The notes beneath the pieces are model-generated. The model had not been told where the DNA came from. It did not search any database and worked only from the letters and a program-made list of their open reading frames with translations. DNA of 7,269 nt from Methanolinea sp. SDB (lineage in GTDB: Archaea; Halobacteriota; Methanomicrobia; Methanomicrobiales; Methanospirillaceae), in assembly GCA_001412335.1 (NCBI GenBank), contig LKUF01000336.1, forward strand, positions 1 to 7,269, given 5' to 3'. Position 1 is the first letter of the stretch, and every line of letters starts with the position of its first letter. Shown here piece after piece: positions 1 to 6,938 of the stretch. The translations under genes were made by a program, and so were the position numbers.

Positions 1-5
1 GACGC

Positions 6-90
6 AGTCCGGGTCCCCGGAGGGGAAGGGGATAGCGTTGCGCAGCCCCTGGGAGTGTCTTACATGCGATATACAGTTAGCAGGGTGGAC
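6..90 (+). repeat. Left copy of a dispersed repeat, inverted relative to the right end
   Basis: Positions 6-60 match the reverse complement of 7215-7269 at 50 of 55 bases without a gap. All five mismatches fall in the ten bases 31-40. After a short divergent spacer (61-65) the match resumes: GCGATATA (66-73) and the next 17 bases, ending GCAGGGTGGAC (80-90), correspond to 7152-7176 with 19 of 25 identities. TCCCC (14-18) and GGGGA (22-26) could form a small hairpin. No transposase, tRNA or direct duplication is visible beside it. The repeat probably continues past the left edge. A dispersed noncoding repeat or MITE-like element is likely, but its true ends cannot be fixed from two copies. Confidence 0.8.
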
Positions 91-152
91 AGGGGATCAT
101 GATGATTCGACCCGGAAAAATTTCATCTCCTCTTTTTCCTCAATAGATTTTC

Positions 153-563
153 ATGAACCACACAAAGATCCAGATCGAGACGAGAGGAGAAGGGGACATC
201 ATCGATATCACGCCCCAGGTCAAAGCAGCGGTCAGTGAAAGCGGGATAAAAGAAGGCATGGTGACCGTTTTCGTGAACGGTTCAACCGCTGCGGTGACCA
301 CGATCGAGTACGAACCGGGAGTTCTCTCCGATCTCAGGAGGGCCCTGTCGGTGCTTGCCCCTGACAATATCTCCTATGCACATGACAACCGGTGGGGTGA
401 TGGAAACGGCCGTTCGCACGTGAAGGCGTCCCTTGTCGGGCCGTCGCTCTCGGTGCCCGTGACAGGCGGCAAGCCTTCGCTTGGGACCTGGCAGCAGGTC
501 GTCATCCTCGAACTTGACGTGAGAAGTTCACGGACGAGAAGCCTCATCATCAGTGTCTTTTGA
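153..563 (+). CDS. yjbQ: YjbQ-family protein (UPF0047; annotated as secondary thiamine-phosphate synthase)
   Basis: This 136-residue protein matches the YjbQ/UPF0047 family over its full length. The C-terminal signature is clear: NGRSHVKASLVGPS, then SVPVTGG, then the hallmark LGTWQQVV and a final acidic/arginine strand (LDVRSSRTR). The N-terminal half has GSTAAVTTIEYEPG, the form I recall in many archaeal members in place of the bacterial HTSxxL motif. E. coli YjbQ has weak thiamine-phosphate synthase activity, and the true role of the family is unsettled, so the enzyme name is provisional. The ATG is chosen because it starts the family homology. There is no clear Shine-Dalgarno sequence upstream, and an A/T-rich stretch at 116-128 lies about 30 bases before the ATG, so a leaderless mRNA is possible. 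The gene converges on the UPF0147 gene. Confidence 0.88.
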   Translation: MNHTKIQIETRGEGDIIDITPQVKAAVSESGIKEGMVTVFVNGSTAAVTTIEYEPGVLSDLRRALSVLAPDNISYAHDNRWGDGNGRSHVKASLVGPSLSVPVTGGKPSLGTWQQVVILELDVRSSRTRSLIISVF

Positions 564-583
564 ATACCCGGGCCAGGGTATTC
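562..583 (+). terminator. Hairpin straddling the yjbQ stop codon
   Basis: A perfect 8-bp inverted repeat, GAATACCC (562-569) and GGGTATTC (576-583), encloses a 6-base loop. Its left arm begins inside the TGA stop codon of yjbQ. No T-run follows directly on the + strand, so it may be a 3'-end stabilising or processing structure and not a classical terminator. Confidence 0.5.
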
Positions 584-620
584 CAAAAGATCCCCGGATG
601 ACCTGGAATTCTCTGGACAA

Positions 621-644
621 ATCTTCTTTCCCGCGAAAAAAGAT
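621..644 (-). terminator. Terminator hairpin downstream of the UPF0147 gene
   Basis: ATCTTCTTTC (621-630) and GAAAAAAGAT (635-644) pair around a CCGC loop with one imperfect position. That position is a C-A mismatch on the + strand but a G-U wobble in the minus-strand RNA, where the run of six U also appears. It lies 34 bases past the UPF0147 stop codon. Structure and U-run both favour a role ending minus-strand transcription, though it may serve both converging genes. Confidence 0.5.
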
Positions 645-677
645 GATGTTTCCTGGATTTAGGCCAGGGGAATAAAA

Positions 678-941
678 TCAGTCGAGCGGAATGGTTTCGA
701 GCTGGGAGACGAGTTCCCATATCCTGGTCCGGGCATGGACGGGCATGTTGGGATCATTGCTGATCTCGTCAATTTTTGAGATTGCTTCCGCCGCACGCAG
801 GCCGATACCCTTGTTGGTATTCATCAGCAGCTGGCGGGTTTCGTCGGCCACCCGGCGGATATTTCTTGGAATGGTACTGTCATCCATGATGTGCTGAAGC
901 ATCAGGATGCAGTTATCAATAGTCTTATCAGGATCTGTCAT
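678..941 (-). CDS. UPF0147 family protein
   Basis: This 87-residue protein matches the archaeal UPF0147 family (PF03685) across its whole length. Diagnostic stretches are IMDDSTIPRNIRR (residues about 18-30), the central LRAAEAISKIDEISNDPNMP, and the ending ARTRIWELVSQLE. The sequence looks entirely helical, with no signal peptide, membrane segment or cysteines, so a small soluble protein is expected. The function of the family is unknown. The start is supported by a good Shine-Dalgarno sequence, GAGGGG (minus strand, 948-953), six bases before the ATG, and by a TATA-like GTATATAAG about 45 bases upstream. The gene is divergent from the p27-like gene and convergent with yjbQ, so it is probably monocistronic. 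Confidence 0.93.
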   Translation of the reverse strand: MTDPDKTIDNCILMLQHIMDDSTIPRNIRRVADETRQLLMNTNKGIGLRAAEAISKIDEISNDPNMPVHARTRIWELVSQLETIPLD

Positions 942-961
942 GAATGTCCCCTCGTTATCTT

Positions 962-1000
962 CTTATTAATACTTATATTCGCACTTATATACTTTAATAA
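962..1000. promoter_or_regulatory. Divergent AT-rich promoter region
   Basis: The 83-base gap between the UPF0147 gene (-) and the p27-like gene (+) holds a very AT-rich core in a GC-rich neighbourhood. For the minus gene, GTATATAAG (reverse complement of 984-992) would place the start of transcription near 960, just ahead of its Shine-Dalgarno sequence. For the plus gene, TTATATT (973-979) would give a start near 1002 and a leader of roughly 20 bases containing GGAG (1012-1015). The two boxes nearly abut, so the two promoters may compete for TBP/TFB. The assignment rests on spacing only. Confidence 0.55.
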
Positions 1001-1024
1001 AAGACCCCGTGGGAGAACCATTCT

Positions 1025-1390
1025 ATGAAACAAGCTGACGAGATAATGGCCCAGTACCTCCTCAAGGGGGGGAAAATGCTCGCAAAGACCTGTCCGGCCT
1101 GCGGATGCCCGTTGTTTGAATTCAAGGGAGAGACCCTGTGTGTGGTCTGCGAAGAGGAACGTGGGCAAAAGAAGGATGATGACAGGGAAAAGAAGCAACC
1201 CTCCGGAGAAGACGAGAAAGAGGAGAAACCCCGGAAGGAAAAGGGGGCACATCCAGGAGTAAAAGAAGCGATCGAGGAGACCCTTGTCGCACTATGCACC
1301 CGGATCCGCGATGAACCTGATCCAGAACAGGTGAAGCTCCTGGCAAGCGCCCTGAAAAAGACGGCAGAAGCACTTGAGATGCTGGATTAG
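1025..1390 (+). CDS. Sjogren syndrome/scleroderma autoantigen 1 (p27/ZNRD2) family zinc-ribbon protein
   Basis: This 121-residue protein has the architecture of archaeal Auto_anti-p27 proteins (PF06677). An N-terminal helix (DEIMAQYLLKGGKMLAKTCP) leads into a zinc ribbon with CPAC (C23, C26) and CVVC (C39, C42), and CGCPLF after the first pair is characteristic. Residues about 45-74 are a highly charged Lys/Glu/Asp linker, probably disordered, followed by a helical C-terminus (about 75-121). The function in archaea is not established; nucleic-acid or protein binding is only a guess from the zinc ribbon. GGAG (1012-1015) lies nine bases before the ATG. The TAG stop overlaps the end of hef by 4 bases, so any terminator for this gene must lie inside hef; the T-rich stretch CTTCTTTCC just after the stop is a candidate. 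Confidence 0.88.
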   Translation: MKQADEIMAQYLLKGGKMLAKTCPACGCPLFEFKGETLCVVCEEERGQKKDDDREKKQPSGEDEKEEKPRKEKGAHPGVKEAIEETLVALCTRIRDEPDPEQVKLLASALKKTAEALEMLD

Positions 1391-3633
1391 TCGTACTTCT
1401 TTCCTGCCAGTTCAAATATTCGCCGGGCCCTCCCTTCCCCAATCCCCTTCACTTTCACGAGTTCGGAGAAGTCGGCATCGATTACCCCGCGCACGGACCC
1501 GAAATGCTCCAGGAGGAGCCGGGCGTTTTTCAGGCCGATGTCGGGAAACGAAGCGATGATATTCTCCTGCTGGTGATGAACCGACCGGGAATCCTTCCGG
1601 AGAGGTATCTTCCGCTCACCGCCTTCGCTCTCCTCGCGTCGTGCCAGGACAAGGATCATCTGGGCTGTGTCTTCCTCGTCTTTTGTGAAGAGGATAGAGA
1701 CTCCAAGATCGACAGAAATTGCGGCGAGCACCCCCCGTATGGCATTCGGATGGATGTCGCGCTGGCCGGCAATGTCGCCGCCTTCGACGATCAGGACGGG
1801 CCGGAGGGCGTGTGCGGCAAGGTCCCTGATCTGTCCAAGGAGGTCGCGTTCCACGAGGGTGTCTGCAAAATCCCTCGCAGTCTTTCGCTCGATGAGTATA
1901 CGGTCACCGATCGCGTAGTCTCCAAATGCCAGCCGCTTGAGCGTGATCGACGCGCCGGTCTCGCTCAATATCTCGACGACCTTTGAGGACGTCTCGCGGT
2001 CGTCGACGACGATGGCAGGCCCCTCGCAGAAAGATTCGATGAGTGCCTGTCCGGCCTCTCCCTGCACCGTTGACGCCCGGGAAAAATCTCTTGACGGGGA
2101 GCCGGCAAGTCGCCTGATCCCTGACTGCATCGCCTTTTCCCGTGACTGGCTGACGTACCGGTAGGTCTCGTCCGACGTTCCCTTCGTGACGAGGACGACG
2201 ATCTTTCCGCTCCCGCTCCGCCCGGTTCGTCCTTTTCTCTGGATGCTCCGTATCTCTGACGGGACAGCCTCGTAGAATACCACGAGGTCGGTGGAGGGGA
2301 CATCCAGCCCTTCCTCCCCGACAGAGGTGGCTGCAAGAACTTTGAACTCCCCTCTCCGAAACCTCTCGAGAGCCTCGATCTGTTTCTTCTGCGAGAGTCC
2401 CTTCTCCGCATCCCTGGTAGCCTGTCCGACGAACCTCTGGCACTCGATCCCTTTCTTCCCAAGGGTTTCCACGATCTGCTGTACCGTGTCGCGGAAGGTG
2501 GCAAAGATGATTATCCTGCTCTCGGGAAACTGTTCCAGCTGATCGCGTACCACATCATACATCACATCCATCTTTGGATGGATCTCCTCTCTCCATGACA
2601 TGCAGCGCTCGAGGAGCCTGATGAAGAGGGGATCCCGTGCGAGGCGTTCGCTGGCTTTTGAGGCCCCTCCGGCAGTGCCTTCGGAGAAGAGCCTCGTGAT
2701 ATACGTGGTCAGGATCCGGCTGCCCTGGGACTCGGCGAGGGAGACTGCGTGGCGGAGTTTCATGCATTCCGCGTAGATGGACGCTGCCTTGTATGCAGCA
2801 GGGTCACGGTCCTGGATTCGTGCCTGTATCTGTGCATTGAGGGCATTCAATGACTTCATGGAGAGCTGGCTCCTGGGAGGCGGGGAAAACCCGAGATTCG
2901 AGAGCATCTTCAACCGGCTGTCCAGGAGGCGGTTCAGGTCATCCACCGCGCGTGAGAGCTCCTCGGGAAGGCGGAGATCGATCACCTCGATCTCTCTCTC
3001 GTGGATATACGGGATGACATCGCTGTCATGTTCCGAACGTGTCTCGACCACCTGTATGCCGAGGTTTTCGATGACTTCGTCCACCTTCTCGACCTTTCCC
3101 CCCGGTGAGGCGGTCATTGCCAGGATAAGCGGGTTTTTCGCTGAAGCGAGGTATCGCTTGGCGATAAAGACGTACGCATAATTACCGACCGCCCGGTGAC
3201 ACTCGTCGACGATCAGGAGTGTCACGTCCTCGAGCGTGTAGCTCCCGGCGATGAGGTCGTTTTTTATCACCTGCGGGGTGGCAAATACGGCCTTCCCATC
3301 ACGCCATTCCATGGCACGCTCTTCCGGTGCGGTCTCACCGGTGAACATGACGAGCTGCCCGTCATCTCCTTTTGTGCCGGGTAAAACCAAAAATTGCCTG
3401 AAAAACCGGAGATGCTGCTCGACAAGGGGTTTTGTGGGGGCGAGCATGAGGATCTTGCCTCCATCGTTATGGAGGCGGGATGCCGCTACAAGGAGGGCGA
3501 CGGCGGTCTTTCCAAGGCCTGTCGGAAGCACCAACATGGTGTGCCCCTCGAGGGCTTTTAAGGCGACGGAGAGCTGGTATTCTCTTGATTCAAGGGAATC
3601 AGGACGAATAAGGGGGTGGGTGATGCAGGACAT
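1387..3633 (-). CDS. hef: Hef: SF2 helicase fused to an XPF/ERCC4 nuclease with tandem HhH
   Basis: The protein has 748 residues, close to characterised archaeal Hef (about 760). The N-terminal superfamily 2 helicase shows REYQ (17-20), Walker A PTGLGKT (37-43), the DECH box (143-146), TASPGG (174-179), an inserted helical domain (about 220-345), ATSVGEEGLDVP (435-446) and motif VI QRKGRTGR (465-472). The ERCC4 nuclease domain (about 540-663) has VDDRE and the catalytic signature GDYAIGDRILIERKTARD (571-588), intact. A (HhH)2 domain ends the protein: FPDIG (696-700) and VKGIGEGRA (728-736). Hef acts on stalled forks and branched DNA and is related to the eukaryotic FANCM and XPF/MUS81 families. 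The ATG is 5 bases after the glyS stop, which implies cotranscription and probably coupled translation. The 3' end overlaps the converging p27-like gene. A U5 run (minus strand, 1355-1359) inside that gene may serve termination. Confidence 0.97.
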   Translation of the reverse strand: MSCITHPLIRPDSLESREYQLSVALKALEGHTMLVLPTGLGKTAVALLVAASRLHNDGGKILMLAPTKPLVEQHLRFFRQFLVLPGTKGDDGQLVMFTGETAPEERAMEWRDGKAVFATPQVIKNDLIAGSYTLEDVTLLIVDECHRAVGNYAYVFIAKRYLASAKNPLILAMTASPGGKVEKVDEVIENLGIQVVETRSEHDSDVIPYIHEREIEVIDLRLPEELSRAVDDLNRLLDSRLKMLSNLGFSPPPRSQLSMKSLNALNAQIQARIQDRDPAAYKAASIYAECMKLRHAVSLAESQGSRILTTYITRLFSEGTAGGASKASERLARDPLFIRLLERCMSWREEIHPKMDVMYDVVRDQLEQFPESRIIIFATFRDTVQQIVETLGKKGIECQRFVGQATRDAEKGLSQKKQIEALERFRRGEFKVLAATSVGEEGLDVPSTDLVVFYEAVPSEIRSIQRKGRTGRSGSGKIVVLVTKGTSDETYRYVSQSREKAMQSGIRRLAGSPSRDFSRASTVQGEAGQALIESFCEGPAIVVDDRETSSKVVEILSETGASITLKRLAFGDYAIGDRILIERKTARDFADTLVERDLLGQIRDLAAHALRPVLIVEGGDIAGQRDIHPNAIRGVLAAISVDLGVSILFTKDEEDTAQMILVLARREESEGGERKIPLRKDSRSVHHQQENIIASFPDIGLKNARLLLEHFGSVRGVIDADFSELVKVKGIGEGRARRIFELAGKKYD

Positions 3634-3638
3634 GGCCT

Positions 3639-5354
3639 CTAGAGATCCGAAAACACAACTTTTCCTTCCACGAGCGACCTGACGGTTGCAGGAAGCTCCC
3701 TGATCGATATCCTCACCTGTCTCATGCTGTCCCTGTCCCTGAGCGTGACCGTGCTGTCTTCCTTTGTATCATAGTCCACGGTTACCGCAAACGGGGTCCC
3801 AATCTCATCTTGTCTCCGGTAACGTCTTCCTATCGCGCCCGAATCATCGTATTCGACGAGCAGGCCCTCGTTTTTGATGGCGTCTGATACCGACTCCGCT
3901 ATCTCGCAGAGGCCGTCACGGGCAAGGAGTGGAAAGACTGCCACCTGCACCGGTGCGACAGCCGGAGAGAGGCGAAGGACCCTCCGCTCCTCGTCTTCCA
4001 CGATCTCCTCGTCATAGCTGTGTTCGAGAACCGCGTAGATCATGCGGTCGATGCCGTAGGACGGCTCGATCACGTGTGGGGTTATCTCCTCTCCGGGTAT
4101 CTCGACCACCTCTTCTTTCACCCCGTACAGGTCGGGTGATATGAAGACCTCCTCGCCATCGAGGTCGATAGTGACGCCTTCCGGACCGGGGACGTGCCTG
4201 CAGAGGGCATCTGCAACCGCTTTCGCCTTTCCCCTGAACCTGGGCCCGAGTGCGCCCATATTCGGACTCACGCGGACCTGCCGTTCCTTTCTCGGGGTTT
4301 CGTATGGGAGGAAGACGACGAATCTCTCGCCGCTCTGCCTCTGGTGGGCCAGGAGGTCGTAATCCGTGCGGTCTGCAATCCCCACGGTCTCCACCCACCC
4401 GAATCGCGCTGATAAGATCTCTGCATCCCAGCAGTCAACTGCGTAATGTGCCCGCTCGTCAGGCAGGTGCTGGCGGAACCGGAGTTTTTCCGGGTCGACA
4501 CCTATGGTTACGAGGAGCTCGTGCGTGAGAGCCAGGTAGTAGGCGACGTACTGGTTTGCCACGAGACCTTTCGAGACCGCCGTCTCCATGTTGACAACCA
4601 CGGATTCGCCTCCCTGCACCTGCTGATCGATTCCGAAGAGCGGCATTTCATACCCTGCATACCTCCCAAAGCAGGGATGGTCTTTCTTCTCCGGATGGAC
4701 GAATATCTCGGCTTCTGCCTGGGTAAACTCCCTCAGCCGGATCATTCCCTGCCGGGGGGAGATCTCGTTTCGATAGGATTTTCCTATCTGGACTGCCCCG
4801 AAGGGGAGCTTGTCCCGGTAAAACCGGAGCAGTCGCGCGAAATCGGTAAACATCCCCTGTGCGGTCTCAGGCCGGAGGTATCCCTTCCGCTGGGAACCCG
4901 GGCCGATTGTCGTCTCGAACATGAGATTGAAGTTGAAGACCTCGACTGCTCCCAGCGCTTCGCCGCATGCCGGGCACGGAAGCGTGCAGATCACCCGTGT
5001 CAGCTCCTCGGAACTCATCGTGGATGCACTGGAGATATTGTGGCCCTCTGCCACATGGTCGGCTCTCAGGTATTCCCTGCATGCCGGGCACTGGCACATC
5101 TTGTCAGAGAATCCCTTCACATGGCCCGATGCGATGAAGATATCCTCCTGGCCGATGGTCGGGCATTCGATCTCGTAGTAACCCTCCTGGATTATGTAAA
5201 ACTGTCTCCAGATATTCTCGATCCTGCGTTTCATCATCGAACCGAGCGGGCCGTAGTCGATAAATCCCGCCACAGAACCGTAGCACTCCGATGTTGGCCA
5301 GATGAATCCTCTCCTTTTGGCCAGGTCCATTATTTTATCATATACGTCACTCAT
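3639..5354 (-). CDS. glyS: Glycyl-tRNA synthetase, archaeal/eukaryotic class II type
   Basis: It charges tRNA-Gly with glycine in the cytoplasm, normally as a homodimer. With the start at 5354 the protein has 571 residues, normal for the archaeal enzyme. Visible features are the N-terminal RGFIWPTSECYGSVAGFIDYGP (residues 15-36); an insert with two Cys pairs, CPAC (89-92) and CPAC (127-130), probably binding zinc; RPETAQGMF (161-169); motif 2 YRNEISPRQGMIRLREF (194-210); and motif 3 PSYGIDRMIYAVLEHSY (431-447). The C-terminal anticodon-binding domain (about 465-571) includes SGAIGRRYRRQDEIGTPF. The reading frame stays open to an upstream ATG at 5483, but those 43 extra residues look unlike the family, whereas the chosen start gives the usual MSDVYDKIMDLAKRRGF. 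A weak TATA-like AAGATATG about 25 bases upstream suggests a leaderless or nearly leaderless mRNA. It is the first gene of an operon with hef. Confidence 0.97.
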   Translation of the reverse strand: MSDVYDKIMDLAKRRGFIWPTSECYGSVAGFIDYGPLGSMMKRRIENIWRQFYIIQEGYYEIECPTIGQEDIFIASGHVKGFSDKMCQCPACREYLRADHVAEGHNISSASTMSSEELTRVICTLPCPACGEALGAVEVFNFNLMFETTIGPGSQRKGYLRPETAQGMFTDFARLLRFYRDKLPFGAVQIGKSYRNEISPRQGMIRLREFTQAEAEIFVHPEKKDHPCFGRYAGYEMPLFGIDQQVQGGESVVVNMETAVSKGLVANQYVAYYLALTHELLVTIGVDPEKLRFRQHLPDERAHYAVDCWDAEILSARFGWVETVGIADRTDYDLLAHQRQSGERFVVFLPYETPRKERQVRVSPNMGALGPRFRGKAKAVADALCRHVPGPEGVTIDLDGEEVFISPDLYGVKEEVVEIPGEEITPHVIEPSYGIDRMIYAVLEHSYDEEIVEDEERRVLRLSPAVAPVQVAVFPLLARDGLCEIAESVSDAIKNEGLLVEYDDSGAIGRRYRRQDEIGTPFAVTVDYDTKEDSTVTLRDRDSMRQVRISIRELPATVRSLVEGKVVFSDL

Positions 5355-5620
5355 GGTGCTCACAGGTGTGTTTTCATATCTTGGGTTTCCGGGAAGAAAA
5401 AGGTGTGGAGGAGTTCTCTGAAGGGACACGAAACGGGCCTGGTTGTCCTGTTCTGCCGTCAGTTCCCGTCCCTGATGGTGCATGCAAATCCCGGGCCATG
5501 GATTCTCAAGGATTTGGGCTGAATCCTAAAACCGAAGGGTTCTCCCTGGAGGATGATTGAAAAGATACCCTTAAATATCTTGCCAAGTATCTTATTCGGT
5601 ATTACCCAATTGTGAGGCTC
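5355..5620. other. Divergent intergenic region between glyS and the Cmi4-like gene
   Basis: About 266 bases without a convincing gene. The left edge holds the probable glyS promoter (weak minus-strand TATA at about 5371-5382), and the right edge holds a stronger promoter for the HTH gene. In between are short inverted repeats: CAAATCC (5485-5491) with GGATTTG (5510-5516), and the alternative GGATTC (5500-5505) with GAATCC (5521-5526), which could be exclusive folds or operator half-sites. A plus-strand reading frame of 64 codons (5366-5560) resembles nothing I know and is not called as a gene. Confidence 0.5.
5571..5578 (+). promoter_or_regulatory. TATA box of the Cmi4-like gene
   Basis: TTAAATAT in the context ACCCTTAAATATC is a good archaeal TATA box. 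It predicts a transcription start near 5602 and a leader of about 20 bases to the ATG at 5621, with GTGAGG (5612-5617) as Shine-Dalgarno sequence. A purine-rich stretch just before it (GAAAAGA) could be the BRE. Confidence 0.6.
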
Positions 5621-6229
5621 ATGCAAGACGACAACAGAAAAAACCAGCTTCTCGAACTTTTTACCAATATATCAGGCAAAACCAAGATTGTCGAGCCTAT
5701 GAAGAAGATTCACGGCACGTTACGTGACAGGGAGGCAGTTGAACGGGAGATTGCCCTGATCATGCGTGAAATTCTTGAACAGGGGCATTTCAAGACGAAA
5801 TTAAAACCCATTCAACTGGCAAAGCTTGTATCCGCCTACTATACTGGTAAAAACGACACAGAGATCGCGAGGGAACTCGGTGACGAGAAACTCTCGAAGA
5901 CCGTGGCGAGGGCCCGGGTACGGTTGAAATTATTCAGGGATCTTGATTTCAAGATGCCGTTTGACCAGGAGAGGATGGAGGATCTCATCGATTCAGGAAA
6001 GACAATGAAAGAGGTGAGCGAGGAACTCGGTGTCAGCCCGTCGACACTCCGCGAATACCGGCATGTCATCGATCAGAGGGACGACACCACCATCGATACC
6101 TACCTTGAACGGATAAAGGACGTCATGGAGGACCGTGACCTCTCGGAACAGATGACAAGAAGCGCGACAAAGGACGCTCTCGGCGAAGCGATCGACATAA
6201 CCGAGGCCGAGATGATCGACGTCACCTGA
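5621..6229 (+). CDS. Cmi4-like double helix-turn-helix protein (probable DNA-binding regulator)
   Basis: The protein has 202 residues, no signal peptide and no membrane segment. Two helix-turn-helix units are visible: residues about 66-104, with NDTEIARELGDEKLSKTVARARVRL, and about 117-147, with TMKEVSEELGVSPSTLREYRHVI. The second has the classic spacing of a sigma-region-4/Trp-repressor-like HTH. The order of parts, including the ending DRDLSEQMTRSATKDALGEAID, resembles haloarchaeal proteins annotated conditioned medium-induced protein 4 (Cmi4). That resemblance is from memory, and the family's role is not well defined. ATG 5621 is preferred over an in-frame GTG at 5612 because GTGAGG, a likely ribosome-binding site, overlaps that GTG and because relatives begin in this way; the spacing of 3 bases is tight. 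The hydrolase gene follows after 55 bases and may be cotranscribed. Confidence 0.75.
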   Translation: MQDDNRKNQLLELFTNISGKTKIVEPMKKIHGTLRDREAVEREIALIMREILEQGHFKTKLKPIQLAKLVSAYYTGKNDTEIARELGDEKLSKTVARARVRLKLFRDLDFKMPFDQERMEDLIDSGKTMKEVSEELGVSPSTLREYRHVIDQRDDTTIDTYLERIKDVMEDRDLSEQMTRSATKDALGEAIDITEAEMIDVT

Positions 6230-6284
6230 TCATTTCATCTTTATCCACATCATTTTTCACAGAGAAGAAGCCAGACACTACGGT

Positions 6285-6938
6285 ATGGAACTTACCTGGT
6301 ACGGACACTCCTGTTTTCTCCTGAAGGGTGATGTATCGGTCCTCGTCGATCCCTTCGTCCCCGAAGGGGAGGCACCGAAAGACGCGGATATCGTGGCGGT
6401 GACCCACGGCCATGCCGACCACCTCGGCGAGACGGTGGCGCTCAAAAAACCGACCGTCGCCATAAACGAGGTGGCGAAATACCTGGCATCCAAAGGTCTC
6501 GATGCCGTGGGGATGAACATCGGCGGAACGATCGAGCTTGGCGGGGTGAAATTCACGATGACACAGGCCATACATTCTGCCTGGATAGAGGAGGGGGGAA
6601 TCGGTTTTGCCGGCGGGGGATCGGCCGGGTTCGTCATCGGCATGGACGGGAAGAGGGTATACCATGCCGGCGATACCGCGCTCTTCTCTGACATGAAACT
6701 CATCGGCGAGCTCTGGCACCCCGACGTCGCCATCCTGCCCATCGGTGACCGGTTCACCATGGGTCCTGCGGAGGCGATGATTGCCGCCCGGTACGTCGGC
6801 GCACCGCTGGTGATCCCGATGCATTACAACACCTGGCCGGCAATCGAGCAGGACCCGTCATACTTCAAGCATGCGCTCGAGCGTACAACGGATCACAAGG
6901 TTTGCGTGATGAACCCGGGAGAGACGATTGAGATATGA
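6285..6938 (+). CDS. UPF0173 family metal-dependent hydrolase (metallo-beta-lactamase fold)
   Basis: This 217-residue protein is full length for UPF0173, a cytoplasmic metallo-beta-lactamase-fold family whose substrate is unknown. It starts with the typical MELTWYGHSCFLL. Metal ligands are all present: THGHADHLGE (H41, H43, D45, H46), H97 in QAIHSAW, D130 in YHAGDTALF, and H180 in PMHYNTWP. LPIGDRFTMGP (151-161) is another family hallmark. No Shine-Dalgarno sequence is obvious before the ATG. The 55-base gap to the upstream HTH gene is T-rich (6234-6260), which could hold a weak promoter (CTTTATC at about 6239-6245) or the terminator of the upstream gene, so it is unclear whether the two genes form an operon. 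A hairpin straddles the stop codon. Confidence 0.93.
   Translation: MELTWYGHSCFLLKGDVSVLVDPFVPEGEAPKDADIVAVTHGHADHLGETVALKKPTVAINEVAKYLASKGLDAVGMNIGGTIELGGVKFTMTQAIHSAWIEEGGIGFAGGGSAGFVIGMDGKRVYHAGDTALFSDMKLIGELWHPDVAILPIGDRFTMGPAEAMIAARYVGAPLVIPMHYNTWPAIEQDPSYFKHALERTTDHKVCVMNPGETIEI

Noticed and set aside
994..1442. Minus-strand frames opposite the p27-like gene, one with a hydrophobic N-terminus
   Set aside because: They are antisense to the charged linker of the zinc-ribbon protein; Lys/Glu codons read backwards give Phe/Ser/Leu, which imitates a membrane segment.
1904..2504. Two 179-codon minus-strand frames inside hef
   Set aside because: They are the other reading frames of the hef coding strand; hef is intact with all helicase and nuclease motifs, and the translations are Arg/Ser-rich shadows.
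4446..5522. A 358-codon plus-strand open frame opposite glyS
   Set aside because: It lies almost wholly antisense to a clear GlyRS gene, its translation shows no known domain, and long antisense frames are common opposite GC-rich genes.
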